DNA from: Pseudomonadota bacterium
Lineage (GTDB): Bacteria; Pseudomonadota; Gammaproteobacteria; Pseudomonadales; Pseudohongiellaceae
Assembly (NCBI GenBank): GCA_022563075.1
Contig: JADFOC010000110.1
Coordinates: 1 to 7,829, forward strand
Direction of reading: 5' to 3'
Length of the DNA stretch: 7,829 nt
Part shown: positions 7,036 to 7,829 of the stretch, piece by piece
How positions within the stretch are numbered: the stretch's first letter is position 1
Layout of the letters: the number at the start of each line of letters is the position of its first letter
Notes under the pieces: generated by a model
The model's database searches: none
What the model was told of the DNA's origin: nothing
What the model saw: only the letters and a program-made list of their open reading frames with translations
Program-made: the position numbers and the translations under genes

Positions 7036-7829
7036 TCAATCATTGTCGTCGGGCTCCATAACCGGTGGAAATGGTGGCGGTGTCTCGAACGTGTGATGTG
7101 GTGCCGGAGACGGGACGGTCCACTCATAACCTTCCGCGCCCTCCCATACCCGAGTGCTTGCTGTTTCGCCGCCACGTATGGTCTTGATCACGATGTACAG
7201 GAACAACAACTGCGACAAGCCTAATATTCCGGCGCCGATGCTGGCCACCATATTGAAATCGGCAAACTGCAGGGAGTAATCCACGATGCGTCGGGGCATG
7301 CCGGCAAGACCGAGGAAGTGCATCGGGAAAAAAGTCATGTTCACCGCAATCACCGCCATCCAGAAATGGATCTTGCCGAGGCGCTCGTCGTACATGTGGC
7401 CGGTCCACTTCGGCAGCCAGTAATACACCGCCGACATGATGCCGAAGATGGCACCCGGATAGAGTACATAGTGGAAATGCGCCACCACGAAGAAGGTATC
7501 GTGGTATTGAAAATCGGCCGGTACCAGGGCCAACATCAGGCCCGAGAAACCACCGATGGTGAACAAGATTACGAAGCCGATAGCAAACAGCATGGGCGTT
7601 TCGAAGGTTATGGAACCTCGCCACATGGTGGCCACCCAGTTGAATACCTTCACCCCGGTGGGGACGGCAATCAACATCGTGGCGTACATGAAAAACAATT
7701 CAGTCGCCAGTGGCATGCCGGTGGTGAACATGTGATGGCCCCAGACAACAAAGGATAAAACCGCGATCGAAATCGTGGCGTATACCATCGAGCGGTAGCC
7801 GAACAGTTTCTTGCGGGCAAAGGTGGGGA
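7036..7829 (-). CDS. ctaD: Cytochrome c oxidase subunit I (aa3 type), C-terminal half, 5' end outside window
   Basis: The reading frame is open to the right edge (reading ..PTFARKKLFGYRSMVY) and ends at TGA 7038-7036, giving 264 codons of a protein usually about 520-550 long. The catalytic subunit reduces O2 to water at a heme a3-CuB centre and pumps protons. Visible active-site residues: the CuB pair His-His in VWGHHMFTTGM (codons at 7737-7732), the K-channel lysine in VPTGVKVFNW, and in DTFFVVAHFHYV the heme a3 ligand His (7479-7477) and the heme a ligand His (7473-7471). GLAGMPRRI and the EGYEWTVPSPAPHHTF tail are typical of class A proteobacterial oxidases. The heme a ligand in helix 2, the D-channel entry and the cross-linked Tyr lie outside the window. 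The hydrophilic Pro-rich tail ending EPDDND is ordinary. No promoter is expected here; it would lie further right, probably before ctaC. Confidence 0.97.
   Translation of the reverse strand, partial: PTFARKKLFGYRSMVYATISIAVLSFVVWGHHMFTTGMPLATELFFMYATMLIAVPTGVKVFNWVATMWRGSITFETPMLFAIGFVILFTIGGFSGLMLALVPADFQYHDTFFVVAHFHYVLYPGAIFGIMSAVYYWLPKWTGHMYDERLGKIHFWMAVIAVNMTFFPMHFLGLAGMPRRIVDYSLQFADFNMVASIGAGILGLSQLLFLYIVIKTIRGGETASTRVWEGAEGYEWTVPSPAPHHTFETPPPFPPVMEPDDND

Overview
The window is one uninterrupted minus-strand block of respiratory genes, read from the right edge (7829) to the left edge (1). It encodes the end of an aa3-type cytochrome c oxidase cluster followed directly by an alternative complex III (ACIII, Act) cluster. 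Gene order in the direction of transcription is ctaD (5' part missing) - ctaG/cox11 - ctaE/coxC - a small GldC-like gene - actA - actB1 - actB2 - actC - actD (cut by the left edge). The plus-strand ORFs are shadows of these genes. No RNA gene, mobile element, CRISPR array, terminator or promoter is visible, and no stretch over 40 bases lies outside a gene.

Oxidase region (5553-7829). Subunit I keeps the CuB histidine pair and the heme a/a3 histidines. Cox11 is the copper-delivery factor for CuB. Subunit III has the usual seven-helix pattern. The heme A synthesis genes and subunit II are not in the window.

Junction (5169-5513). A 114-residue soluble protein resembling the gliding-motility protein GldC sits between subunit III and the pentaheme cytochrome. 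Its stop codon abuts the actA start codon. Such a protein is unexpected in a respiratory operon.

ACIII region (1-5168). ActA is a membrane-anchored pentaheme cytochrome c. The ActB function is carried by two genes rather than one: a Tat-exported molybdopterin-oxidoreductase-like subunit of 762 residues and a four-cluster iron-sulfur subunit of 252 residues. ActC is an NrfD-type membrane subunit, and ActD begins with a DUF3341-like N-terminus. Expected function, from the known family: ActC takes electrons from quinol, the iron-sulfur and heme subunits pass them on the periplasmic side to a cytochrome c, and the aa3 oxidase reduces O2. This replaces a bc1 complex. Later members such as actE and actF would lie beyond the left edge and cannot be seen.

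Organism. Cox11-type copper chaperone, oxidase sequence style, Tat-type export and mid-50s GC (by eye) suggest a Proteobacterium, most likely an aerobic gammaproteobacterium. This is inference from gene style, not from a marker gene. Start/stop overlaps (ATGA at three or four junctions) and very short gaps indicate a single co-transcribed, translationally coupled operon.
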